Shown: positions 1 through 5,318, numbered from the stretch's first letter. The stretch is 6,080 nt of DNA from Thermoplasmata archaeon (GCA_021799755.1 JAJYZU010000067.1:1-6080), one strand, 5' to 3'. A program made the numbers and translations. Notes: a model not told the origin generated them from the letters alone.

Positions 1-2
1 GG

Positions 3-167
3 TATATAGATGGGCATAAACTGAATATTTCAATAGAGGTTGATGGCGGTATCACACTTGACACGGCTCAAATATGCAGGGATGCGGGCGCAGATATTGC
101 TGTATCTGCATCTTACATATTCTCTGGTGAGGTCGCTGGGAAGGTACGCCAGCTTACAAGATTATAA
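3..167 (+). CDS. rpe: Ribulose-phosphate 3-epimerase, C-terminal fragment (5' end outside window)
   Basis: Only the last 54 codons are present; the reading frame is open from the left edge to a TAA at 165-167. The fragment has the end of a TIM barrel. The strand IEVDGGIT (from position 33) carries the VDGG motif, whose Asp is a catalytic, metal-binding residue in ribulose-phosphate 3-epimerases. It is followed by the helix region TAQICRDAGAD and the phosphate-binding strand IAVSASYIF, which corresponds to the usual VAGSAIF. The family interconverts ribulose 5-phosphate and xylulose 5-phosphate in the cytosolic non-oxidative pentose phosphate pathway. The VDGG motif argues against HisA or indole-glycerol-phosphate synthase barrels. 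The gene converges with the oxidoreductase gene with only 7 bases between the stop codons and no T-run there. Family assignment is fairly sure; substrate specificity cannot be judged from the fragment. Confidence 0.8.
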   Translation, partial: YIDGHKLNISIEVDGGITLDTAQICRDAGADIAVSASYIFSGEVAGKVRQLTRL

Positions 168-174
168 GCGTCCT

Positions 175-1155
175 TCACTGTACCTTTAGAAGGATCCTGC
201 CATTGGTTCTACCGGAATAAGCCTGAATTGCATCCTTTAAGTGATCAATGCCAAAGACCTTGTCTGTCGGCAGGTGAATAGATTGCGCCTGCATCATTTC
301 AAGAAGGGTCTTCATTTCTGCAACTGTTCCTCCAGTTGTACCAATTATCTCGAGTTCCTGCGTATAGATCTTCGCGAGGTTTGCCTGCACGTTAGCACCG
401 TTGAATACACCAAACGTTGCTATTTTACCTCCCGGGGCGACATGATCGAGTGATTCTGCAAATATATCTCCCCCAAGCGAATTTATGATTACATCGGCCT
501 TCAGGTCAGCAGGAATCTTATCATGAGGATATACGGCAGTTGCCCCATACTTTTTTACCCACTCCTTAGTCGATACGGCAGAAACCAACATGCCCCTATA
601 CTTACCCAAAATGGTCGCAAAGAGACCAGTGTTCCCGGATGCGCCATAAACAAGCAGCTTCTCTCCAGCCGCGGCTCCAGTTCTGTTCAGCGCATGCAGG
701 GCAGTCAGACCACCGACCGGAATGCTGACAGCGTCCTCGATTTTTACTCCGTCAGGGATTTTAAGAAGCATCTTCTCCGGTACAGATATTTTTTCGCAGT
801 AACCACCGTTGGTCAGAACACCGAATATTCCGCCATTTATGCAGAGGTACTCTCTGCCGCTCTTACAGTACTTGCAGGTTCCATCGAACCATCTTGAGTA
901 TAGAATAACGCGATCGCCCTTCTTGATGTTCTTACCTGATGTCTCGGCGACTCCAGAAATCTCTGAACCTGGTATGTGCGGATCTGGTTTCAGGCCATAT
1001 ACTGTCTTGTTCCTCACTACATTTATATCGATTGGGTTGAGGCCTGCATATTGTACTTTAACAACAATTTCGTCCCTCTGTGGAACTGGATCAGGTACAT
1101 CCTCAATTCCTGCATTCTCTTCTCCATATGGTTTTCTGACTAGGACAGCCTTCAT
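175..1155 (-). CDS. MDR-family zinc-type alcohol dehydrogenase / quinone oxidoreductase-like protein
   Basis: A 326-residue medium-chain dehydrogenase/reductase, about the usual length. The N-terminal GroES-like domain covers roughly residues 1-125 and is followed by a Rossmann domain with the nucleotide loop GASGNTG (171-177), typical of NAD(P)H-dependent quinone reductases. The structural-zinc lobe is present as D91-x2-C94-x2-C97-x7-C105, with the first of the four usual Cys replaced by Asp. The catalytic-zinc ligands are absent: the usual Cys is N40 (in GLNPID, 38-43), and the usual GHE is GSE (63-65). It therefore mixes a dehydrogenase-type structural lobe with a zinc-free, quinone-reductase-like active site. 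Hydride transfer with NAD(P)H in the cytosol is likely; the substrate is unknown. The ATG at 1155 is supported by a TATA-like box centred 25-26 bases upstream with no Shine-Dalgarno motif, so the transcript is probably leaderless. The gene is divergent from the GNAT gene. Confidence 0.9.
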   Translation of the reverse strand: MKAVLVRKPYGEENAGIEDVPDPVPQRDEIVVKVQYAGLNPIDINVVRNKTVYGLKPDPHIPGSEISGVAETSGKNIKKGDRVILYSRWFDGTCKYCKSGREYLCINGGIFGVLTNGGYCEKISVPEKMLLKIPDGVKIEDAVSIPVGGLTALHALNRTGAAAGEKLLVYGASGNTGLFATILGKYRGMLVSAVSTKEWVKKYGATAVYPHDKIPADLKADVIINSLGGDIFAESLDHVAPGGKIATFGVFNGANVQANLAKIYTQELEIIGTTGGTVAEMKTLLEMMQAQSIHLPTDKVFGIDHLKDAIQAYSGRTNGRILLKVQ

Positions 1156-1175
1156 AAAAAAAGGAGTGCAAGATC

Positions 1176-1185
1176 ATATTAATAT
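1176..1185. promoter_or_regulatory. Palindromic TATA-like element shared by two divergent genes
   Basis: ATATTAATAT is its own reverse complement. Its centre (1180.5) is 25-26 bases from the ATG of the minus-strand oxidoreductase (1155) and about 34 bases from the ATG of the plus-strand GNAT gene (1215). Archaeal TATA boxes lie about 25 bases before the start site, so this would give a leaderless oxidoreductase mRNA and a GNAT mRNA with a leader of about 8-10 bases. It is the only clear A/T-only box in the 59-base intergenic. A short inverted repeat, CTTAT (1198-1202) and ATAAG (1210-1214), abuts the GNAT start. The role is inferred from sequence and spacing only. Confidence 0.55.
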
Positions 1186-1214
1186 CTCTTCCTCATACTT
1201 ATCTATCCTATAAG

Positions 1215-1919
1215 ATGCAGCAGAAGAAAATCAGGCTTGCGAGCCATTCAGACTGGAAAGATATAAGCCGGATCTCAAAGGCTTCCGGGTATGATGACTA
1301 CATCAACGAGATCGGCCCTTCCTACATGAATGATGGCACTATTCTTGTATGCTATATCGATGTGTTGTGTGGGTTTCTTAAGATTGAAATGCTTCCTGAC
1401 GGCAGTGCCTGGCTCAGCGGTATTCGCGTTGATCCCGAACACTGGAGGATGGGTATTGGGGAATCTTTAACTAATGCCGCATTACTTTTTGCAATAAGCA
1501 GAGGATCCGGTTACGCGCGCATGCTCATTAACAGCGAAAATCATAGATCTGTTTCTTTGGCACTTAAAAGCGGCTTCATCCAGGCAAGCAGATTCCTTTT
1601 TTTCGAAGGGCGCCCAGACATGTCAGGAATGCTGGAATCAGATAGAAGATTTGATGCTCTTGTTAATATTGGATGGAGATTCGCCAATCATGCGAGACTT
1701 GAGATAAAGACTGGAACTCTGCTTTCTGGTCGTGAAGCCGCAGTTTTTGTCTATCATGACCACGACGAGACGTTCCATTTGCTGGAAATAAGTAAAGAGA
1801 TTTCCCTGCTCCCCGAAGGTATTACCTGCGTGCCGGAGGCTCTTGGATCATTCATAAAAAAAGGGAAAAAGCTGGAAGGGTTTGAGGAAGCCTCGGTGTA
1901 CGAAAAGGCTCTTTTTTAA
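1215..1919 (+). CDS. GNAT-family N-acetyltransferase with an unassigned C-terminal domain
   Basis: 234 residues. The first 135 or so read as a GNAT fold: an N-terminal strand (KIRLAS), helix 1-2 region, strands around 43-60, and motif A with strand LSGIRVDP (67-74) followed by the acetyl-CoA loop and helix (residues 77-92). The loop reads WRMGIG (77-82) where the family consensus is Q/R-x-x-G-x-G/A, so the first position is Trp. Motif B follows as NSENHRSVSLALKSGF (106-121), with the Asn and Gly-Phe typical of the family. Such enzymes move an acetyl group from acetyl-CoA to an amine; the acceptor here is unknown. Residues about 140-234 lie beyond the standard fold, and I do not recognise them. 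They include an acidic/His cluster, HDHDETFH (181-188). The gene is divergent from the oxidoreductase and converges with the CDGSH gene 31 bases downstream. Confidence 0.85.
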   Translation: MQQKKIRLASHSDWKDISRISKASGYDDYINEIGPSYMNDGTILVCYIDVLCGFLKIEMLPDGSAWLSGIRVDPEHWRMGIGESLTNAALLFAISRGSGYARMLINSENHRSVSLALKSGFIQASRFLFFEGRPDMSGMLESDRRFDALVNIGWRFANHARLEIKTGTLLSGREAAVFVYHDHDETFHLLEISKEISLLPEGITCVPEALGSFIKKGKKLEGFEEASVYEKALF

Positions 1920-1931
1920 CCCTTCTTGCAG

Positions 1932-1943
1932 GATTTTTTCTTT
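1932..1943 (+). terminator. T-rich terminator after the GNAT gene
   Basis: Thirteen bases after the GNAT stop codon the plus strand reads GATTTTTTCTTT, six T then three T. Archaeal RNA polymerase terminates on such T-runs without needing a hairpin, and I see no strong stem here. In the other direction, the converging CDGSH gene meets T-runs on the minus strand at 1856-1862 (seven) and 1866-1870 (five), inside the GNAT coding sequence. Confidence 0.4.
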
Positions 1944-1950
1944 ATAGCTT

Positions 1951-2157
1951 TCAGTCTTTCTTGTAGAAGCTGGTGACCTTCAATCTTCCAGTTTCGTCGT
2001 ATAAGAATAGTTCCGATCCTTCATCTAGCGTCCTCTTGTGGCTTCCGTCACAGTATGGCTTGTTGTTCGATAGCCCGCAAGCGCAGAGATGTAGTTCTTG
2101 GTCTCCCACCTTCACCATGTATGGCCTGTTTCTTTCATGTAGTACAAGTCTTGGCAT
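1951..2157 (-). CDS. CDGSH iron-sulfur domain protein (mitoNEET-type)
   Basis: A small protein of about 68 residues from the preferred start. It has the complete CDGSH signature CACGLSNNKPYCDGSH, giving three Cys and one His that in this family bind a [2Fe-2S] cluster (C-x-C-x8-C-x3-H). The rest is typical of small archaeal members: a short beta-rich N-terminus (PRLVLHERNRPYMVKVGD), then the cluster loop, then two closing strands. It is probably a soluble Fe-S transfer or redox protein; there is no membrane anchor. The frame stays open to ATGs at 2187 and 2196, adding 10 or 13 residues. I prefer the ATG at 2157 because the family N-terminus aligns there and the extra residues look untypical. 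An ATAAAATA stretch at 2186-2193 lies about 32 bases ahead of it and could be its TATA box. No Shine-Dalgarno motif is seen. The gene diverges from the MFS exporter. Confidence 0.9.
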   Translation of the reverse strand: MPRLVLHERNRPYMVKVGDQELHLCACGLSNNKPYCDGSHKRTLDEGSELFLYDETGRLKVTSFYKKD

Positions 2158-2263
2158 AATTATCCATCGCAGATTGCCTTCTTCCATAAAATACATTTCG
2201 ATCTTAAATTGTGGAAGCTTCTGAAGAGTGTATTTTCAAAAGAATTTCTGGGTATAGTATCAA

Positions 2264-2275
2264 AAGCAAATGCTT
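2264..2275. repeat. Short inverted repeat in the CDGSH/MFS divergent intergenic
   Basis: AAGCA and TGCTT form perfect 5-base arms around a 2-base spacer. It lies between the CDGSH start and a TATA-like box for the MFS gene, where an operator could sit. It shares no half-site with the dyad before the SufR-like gene. Arms this short can arise by chance. Confidence 0.25.
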
Positions 2276-2291
2276 CGGTATCAGGATAAGG

Positions 2292-2298
2292 TTAAATA
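2292..2298 (+). promoter_or_regulatory. TATA-like box upstream of the MFS exporter
   Basis: TTAAATA, centred at 2295, would place transcription start near 2320. That gives the exporter a leader of about 85-90 bases, unusually long for this window, where most genes look leaderless. A second A/T box, TATAGTAT (2253-2260), would start transcription near 2283 and would include the whole 30-codon ORF at 2309-2401. The sequence alone cannot say which is used. Confidence 0.35.
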
Positions 2299-2308
2299 AT
2301 GTAGAATA

Positions 2309-2401
2309 ATGACGACACGCCAAATCGCTCTAGGGCTGTTCAAGCATCTTCCGTATGGAACTGGTATTTTGGCGCTGGAGTGCCCCGACTCCGATGCGTG
2401 A
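2309..2401 (+). CDS. Possible 30-codon leader ORF ahead of the MFS exporter
   Basis: ATG at 2309, TGA at 2399-2401, 30 codons, in the same frame as the exporter and ending only 6 bases before its ATG. The peptide begins MTTRQIALGLFKHLPYGTG and ends with an acidic ECPDSDA. I do not recognise it. There is no Shine-Dalgarno motif before its ATG, and the nearest TATA-like box (2292-2298) would start transcription inside it; only the box at 2253-2260 would include it. Its last third overlaps a strong hairpin. It may be a leader peptide, a non-coding leader that happens to be open, or the remnant of a longer N-terminus. Confidence 0.25.
   Translation: MTTRQIALGLFKHLPYGTGILALECPDSDA
2372..2397 (+). 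promoter_or_regulatory. Strong hairpin in the MFS leader
   Basis: GCGCTGGAGT (2372-2381) pairs with ACTCCGATGC (2388-2397) around a 6-base loop, GCCCCG. In RNA nine of ten positions pair, counting two G-U pairs, with one C/A mismatch. The top five pairs (GGAGU/ACUCC) are unbroken. A smaller stem, TTCC/GGAA, lies at 2349-2360. The hairpin ends one base before the presumed ribosome-binding motif and ten before the exporter ATG, so it could affect translation initiation. No T-run follows, so it is not a standard terminator. Confidence 0.4.
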
Positions 2402-2402
2402 T
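2398..2402 (+). promoter_or_regulatory. Ribosome-binding site of the MFS exporter
   Basis: GTGAT matches the 3' part of the archaeal Shine-Dalgarno sequence GGAGGTGAT and lies 5 bases before the ATG at 2408. It overlaps the TGA of the small upstream ORF, so translation of the two could be coupled. It supports 2408 as the exporter start, and an in-frame stop immediately upstream rules out a longer protein. Confidence 0.4.
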
Positions 2403-2407
2403 TAATA

Positions 2408-3892
2408 ATGGCAGAAAGAAGAGGTTTGATTCTTCTCAGTGTCCTCATTGGGACGTTGATGTCGGCAATAGATACAACTATAGTTATACTGGCATTGCCG
2501 ACAATAACAGGCAGCTTCAAAAACGCGTCATTTATAGAAACGATCTGGGTGATCCTGATCTACCTTCTGGTATTAGCTGTTCTAACCACGCAGATGGGGC
2601 GGCTTGGGGACATATTTGGCAGAGGGAGGATCTTCAATATTGGTTTCCTCATATTCATTGCAGGCTCTGGACTGGCCGGTCTTTCCCCCACTGTTGATTT
2701 TCTAATTGCATTCAGAGCATTGCAGGCTTTTGGAGCGGTACTTATTCAGGCAAACAGCAGCGCAATTGTAGCTGATCATTTTCCTCCCGGTGAAAGGGGC
2801 AAGGCATTTGGCATAACATCAATGGGCTGGAACATTGGAGGAACATTGGGAATAGTGCTTGGTGGATTTATCACTACTTTGATTGGCTGGCGGTTCATAT
2901 TCTACATCAATATTCCTGTAGGTCTTATTGGATTCATAATTGCGCTCGTATATATCAAGGACAATAAAAGGAGTGAAACTAAGATCGACTTTATAGGAAC
3001 TTCTATACTGTTTGCGATATTGACCCTTATTGCATACGGAGCGACTGATGTTGCGGGTCACGGATTTAATATTGACAATCTGATAGAAATAGCAGCAGGA
3101 ATTCTAATGATCATACCATTCATAGTAGCTGAATCAAGGATAAAAAATCCCCTGATACAGATGAGTGCTTTTAGGGAAAGACTTCTGTCGTATTCCCTGC
3201 TCGCCGCAACCCTGCAGGCAGTTGGATACCTTTCAGTCGTTTTCATACTCATTATGTACCTACAAGGGATACGCGGTTTCAGTCCTCTATACGCTTCAAT
3301 CCTGCTTGTTCCGGGATATGTCCTTGCAAGCTTCCTGTCCCCATTAATGGGCAGATACGCAGATAGGATAGGTGCAGGGGTTGTGGCAACAGTAGGCATA
3401 TTCTTCATGTCACTTGGTGTTTTTGTGTACCTTTTCCTCGGGATTGGGACATCAATATATGTTGTCATACTTGGATCGGTCATTTCGGGATTTGGAGGAT
3501 CCATGTTCTGGCCCTCAAACACCAGTTCGGTTATGTCGAGTTCTCCGAGAGAGCTTTACGGCTCGATTTCCGGACTGCTTCGAACACTGTCAAACATGGG
3601 GACGCTCCTTTCGTATGTCATAACTATTACAGTTGCAGCAGAAACTATCCCCAGGCAGGCTGCCTACGCTGTTTTTCTTGGGAAATATACGCTAGGAACA
3701 ACGCTTTCAAAATCATTTCTAACCGGCCTTCACTCAGCGCTGATAGTCAGCATATTGCTCTTGATAATGGCAGGAATATTCTCACTTGGGCGCGCTAAGA
3801 AGTCAAAGCCGCAGACATGGGGAAAGAGCAATACGGGACCTGAATGGCAGCAGTCTTCACAGACAGATCAGGAAACTAAAAGGGGAGCGTAA
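2408..3892 (+). CDS. MFS transporter, DHA2 (EmrB/QacA-type, 14-helix) drug exporter
   Basis: 494 residues, the usual length of 14-helix drug:H+ antiporters. Helix 1 carries the DHA2 signature SAIDTTIVILALPTI (19-33), with Asp22 in the membrane. Motif A between helices 2 and 3 is GRLGDIFGRGR (64-74). Motif B in helix 4 includes Arg103 (FRALQAFGA), expected to couple proton movement. Motif C in helix 5 is GGTLGIVLGG (144-153), with Ile in place of the usual Pro, followed by the typical WRFIFYINIPVG (161-172). Further hydrophobic segments run to about residue 460, and the last 35 or so residues are a hydrophilic tail, probably cytoplasmic. It should sit in the cell membrane and expel a small compound using the proton gradient; the substrate is not readable from sequence. 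The SufR-like regulator lies 32 bases downstream but has its own promoter. Family assignment is sure. Confidence 0.93.
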   Translation: MAERRGLILLSVLIGTLMSAIDTTIVILALPTITGSFKNASFIETIWVILIYLLVLAVLTTQMGRLGDIFGRGRIFNIGFLIFIAGSGLAGLSPTVDFLIAFRALQAFGAVLIQANSSAIVADHFPPGERGKAFGITSMGWNIGGTLGIVLGGFITTLIGWRFIFYINIPVGLIGFIIALVYIKDNKRSETKIDFIGTSILFAILTLIAYGATDVAGHGFNIDNLIEIAAGILMIIPFIVAESRIKNPLIQMSAFRERLLSYSLLAATLQAVGYLSVVFILIMYLQGIRGFSPLYASILLVPGYVLASFLSPLMGRYADRIGAGVVATVGIFFMSLGVFVYLFLGIGTSIYVVILGSVISGFGGSMFWPSNTSSVMSSSPRELYGSISGLLRTLSNMGTLLSYVITITVAAETIPRQAAYAVFLGKYTLGTTLSKSFLTGLHSALIVSILLLIMAGIFSLGRAKKSKPQTWGKSNTGPEWQQSSQTDQETKRGA

Positions 3893-3895
3893 AAG

Positions 3896-3923
3896 TATTT
3901 ATAAACCTATGAGTTTATTAATA
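3896..3923. promoter_or_regulatory. Dyad overlapping the TATA box of the SufR-like gene: probable autoregulatory operator
   Basis: ATAAAC (3901-3906) and GTTTAT (3913-3918) are perfect inverted arms around a 6-base spacer, CTATGA. Continuing outward, after one T/T mismatch, four more bases pair (TATT with AATA), giving 10 of 11 matched positions per arm. The dyad covers the TATA box and ends one base before the ATG, so a bound protein would block transcription. Its core AAAC-N6-GTTT has the spacer and inner bases of the CAAC-N6-GTTG operator that I recall for SufR. I found no second copy of AAC-N6-GTT in the other intergenic regions of the window. Confidence 0.6.
3898..3905 (+). promoter_or_regulatory. 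TATA box of the SufR-like gene
   Basis: TTTATAAA is a textbook archaeal TATA box. Its centre (3901.5) is about 24 bases before the ATG at 3925, so the mRNA should start at or within a base or two of the ATG. No Shine-Dalgarno motif is needed or seen. The regulator can therefore be transcribed independently of the exporter, although read-through from the exporter is also possible. Confidence 0.65.
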
Positions 3924-3924
3924 T

Positions 3925-4551
3925 ATGGAAATTAACCAAGAAAGATCAACCCGAATGCAGATCTTGTCTCTCCTTAAAAAAGAGGGCCATATGTCAATGA
4001 GCCAGATCGCTTCCAGGCTTGGCATAACGAAGATGGCAGTGTTTAAGCATATCACTGGACTCGAGGCGTCGGGGCTTATAGAAAGAAGTACCGTCAAGAA
4101 GCATGTCGGAAGACCGGTATCTATCTTTACGCTAACTGCGTCTGGCAGGAAAAGATTTGTTCCCTCTTATGCCAGTATGATAAGTGATCTTATTTCCTTC
4201 CTGGTCAAGAACGATCAGAGAGAGCTGGTTTTGGACTTCTTGAAGAAGAGGTATGCTTCAATTAAAGACGAATATGAAGAGGAACTTCTTCCCCTTGATC
4301 CTGACAAGAGACTGGAGCACCTTGCTGTAATGAGAGATCGAGAAGGTTATATGGCCGAACTGAGAAATACGCCTGGCGGGGTCCATGAGCTCATAGAGTT
4401 CAACTGCCCGATATTCCAGATCGCCACACTGTTGGGCGAGGCATGTGATCTTGAGAACAGCTTGTTCCGGAGTGTGCTCGGAGTAAATGTGGACTCAACT
4501 CACAAGCAGATAACAGGTGAGAGTTTCTGCAGGTTTCTTATACATAAGTAG
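3925..4551 (+). CDS. SufR-like winged-helix transcriptional regulator with Fe-S cysteine motif
   Basis: 208 residues. Residues about 5-80 form a winged helix: the HTH is near MSMSQIASRLGITKMAVFKH (23-42), and the wing is VGRPVSIFTLTASGRKRF (61-78). A middle helical and acidic segment (about 80-150) probably dimerises. The C-terminal part holds three Cys in family-typical settings: C161 in FNCPI, C174 in GEACDLENSLF, and C202 in ESFCRFLI. The spacing C-x12-C-x27-C is the one I recall for SufR, a regulator of the COG2345 group that binds a [4Fe-4S] cluster and represses suf genes when holo. The likely role is a DNA-binding sensor of Fe-S status, oxidants or nitric oxide, acting first on its own promoter. 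No suf gene is visible nearby; the neighbours are an exporter and a CDGSH protein. It converges with tag, with 31 bases between the coding ends. Whether it binds a cluster is inferred. Confidence 0.85.
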   Translation: MEINQERSTRMQILSLLKKEGHMSMSQIASRLGITKMAVFKHITGLEASGLIERSTVKKHVGRPVSIFTLTASGRKRFVPSYASMISDLISFLVKNDQRELVLDFLKKRYASIKDEYEEELLPLDPDKRLEHLAVMRDREGYMAELRNTPGGVHELIEFNCPIFQIATLLGEACDLENSLFRSVLGVNVDSTHKQITGESFCRFLIHK

Positions 4552-4582
4552 GAATCATAATGATCTCTATATTGATCCAACG

Positions 4583-5182
4583 TCAGCCTTCAAGACTCGC
4601 AATCTCGATTCCTATCGGGCAATTAGAGATGTGATCATTCACGATACCCGCGCCCTGCATAAATGAATAACATGTTACTGGACCGGCGAAGGTGAATCCG
4701 AGTTTCCTGAGATGGATACTCATCTTCCTGGACTCCTCGGTGAATGGCGGAATTTCATGCAAGCTTGCAGGCATCTCATGGATCTTCGGCTTATATGCCC
4801 ATACGGTTTCTGAGAAAGTTGCTCCACTTTCATGTAATGCACGAAAGCTCTTTGCATTGTGGATAGCCGATTCTATCTTTGCACGGTTCCTTATGATTAG
4901 GGGGTTTTCAAGCATGGAGCTCACATCAGATTCGGATAAATTCATCATTTTCTCCGGGTTGAATGAAAAAAAAGCTTCATAAATCGCTTCCCGTTTTTCA
5001 AGAATCAATGACCAGCTCAATCCTGCTTGGAATGTCTCAAGAGCGAAGAGCCCGAAAAGGGAATTTTCATCATGCAACGGTCTTCCCCACTCAGTATCAT
5101 GGTATTCCCTCGTTTTCTTGGACTTGTAAGCCCATGTGCATATATCACTGTTGTCAGACATCGATACGCTGTGAAGCATCAT
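4583..5182 (-). CDS. tag: DNA-3-methyladenine glycosylase I
   Basis: 199 residues from the first ATG. It removes 3-methyladenine from alkylated DNA, the first step of base excision repair. Residues known from E. coli Tag are conserved at matching spacing: the zinc site C15, H28, H184 and C188 (E. coli C4, H17, H175, C179), the catalytic Glu as E49 (E38) in LETFQAGLSW, and base-pocket aromatics W17, Y27 and W57. The C-terminal CYSFMQGAGIVNDH (171-184) is highly typical. The start is uncertain: ATG codons at 5182, 5179 and 5161 are in frame. The 5161 start would leave 7 residues before the first zinc Cys, closer to E. coli, and lies about 38 bases from an AATAAAAG stretch; TTAATGAT near 5213-5220 suits the 5182 start. 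No Shine-Dalgarno motif distinguishes them. The gene converges with the SufR-like gene and diverges from the acyl-CoA ligase. Confidence 0.95.
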   Translation of the reverse strand: MMLHSVSMSDNSDICTWAYKSKKTREYHDTEWGRPLHDENSLFGLFALETFQAGLSWSLILEKREAIYEAFFSFNPEKMMNLSESDVSSMLENPLIIRNRAKIESAIHNAKSFRALHESGATFSETVWAYKPKIHEMPASLHEIPPFTEESRKMSIHLRKLGFTFAGPVTCYSFMQGAGIVNDHISNCPIGIEIASLEG

Positions 5183-5290
5183 TTTGCAAGTCTTTTATTT
5201 TTTGATGCCCAAATCATTAAGGGGCTCCTCTCAAAAGACCAAAACTCAAAATGGAACCAGATTCGGGATATTAAACCTGTATTTTATTAT

Positions 5291-5318
5291 AACCCGAAAA
5301 GCCGGGAAAGTTCGGGTT
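5291..5318. repeat. Perfect 8-base inverted repeat in the tag/acyl-CoA ligase intergenic
   Basis: AACCCGAA (5291-5298) and TTCGGGTT (5311-5318) are perfect inverted arms around 12 bases. A further TTCGGG half-site occurs at 5262-5267, and CCCG (5293-5296) can alternatively pair with CGGG (5303-5306). It lies about 100 bases before the ligase ATG and about 110 bases before the tag start, so it is placed to be an operator for either gene or an RNA stem. No T-run follows directly, and a terminator would be unexpected between divergent genes. Confidence 0.45.

Noticed and set aside
523..897. 124-codon plus-strand open frame antisense to the oxidoreductase
   Set aside because: Its translation is low in recognisable structure and the opposite strand encodes an intact Rossmann domain.
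809..1213. 134-codon plus-strand open frame overlapping the oxidoreductase and its promoter
   Set aside because: It lies antisense to a clearly recognised MDR gene, its translation resembles no protein family, and it has no promoter of its own.
2330..2400. tRNA-like stretch (CTGTTCAAGC resembling a T-loop)
   Set aside because: No acceptor stem, anticodon arm or D-loop can be placed around it, and the strong hairpin lies at the wrong spacing for a tRNA.
3058..3522. 154-codon minus-strand open frame inside the MFS gene
   Set aside because: It is antisense to conserved membrane-protein coding sequence. The long frame follows from that gene's codon use, and the translation shows no domain.
2309..3892. 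Read-through of the TGA at 2399 to make a longer exporter
   Set aside because: The frames are continuous apart from this stop, but the exporter already has a normal DHA2 N-terminus and its own ribosome-binding motif. Selenocysteine insertion is not expected in this group.
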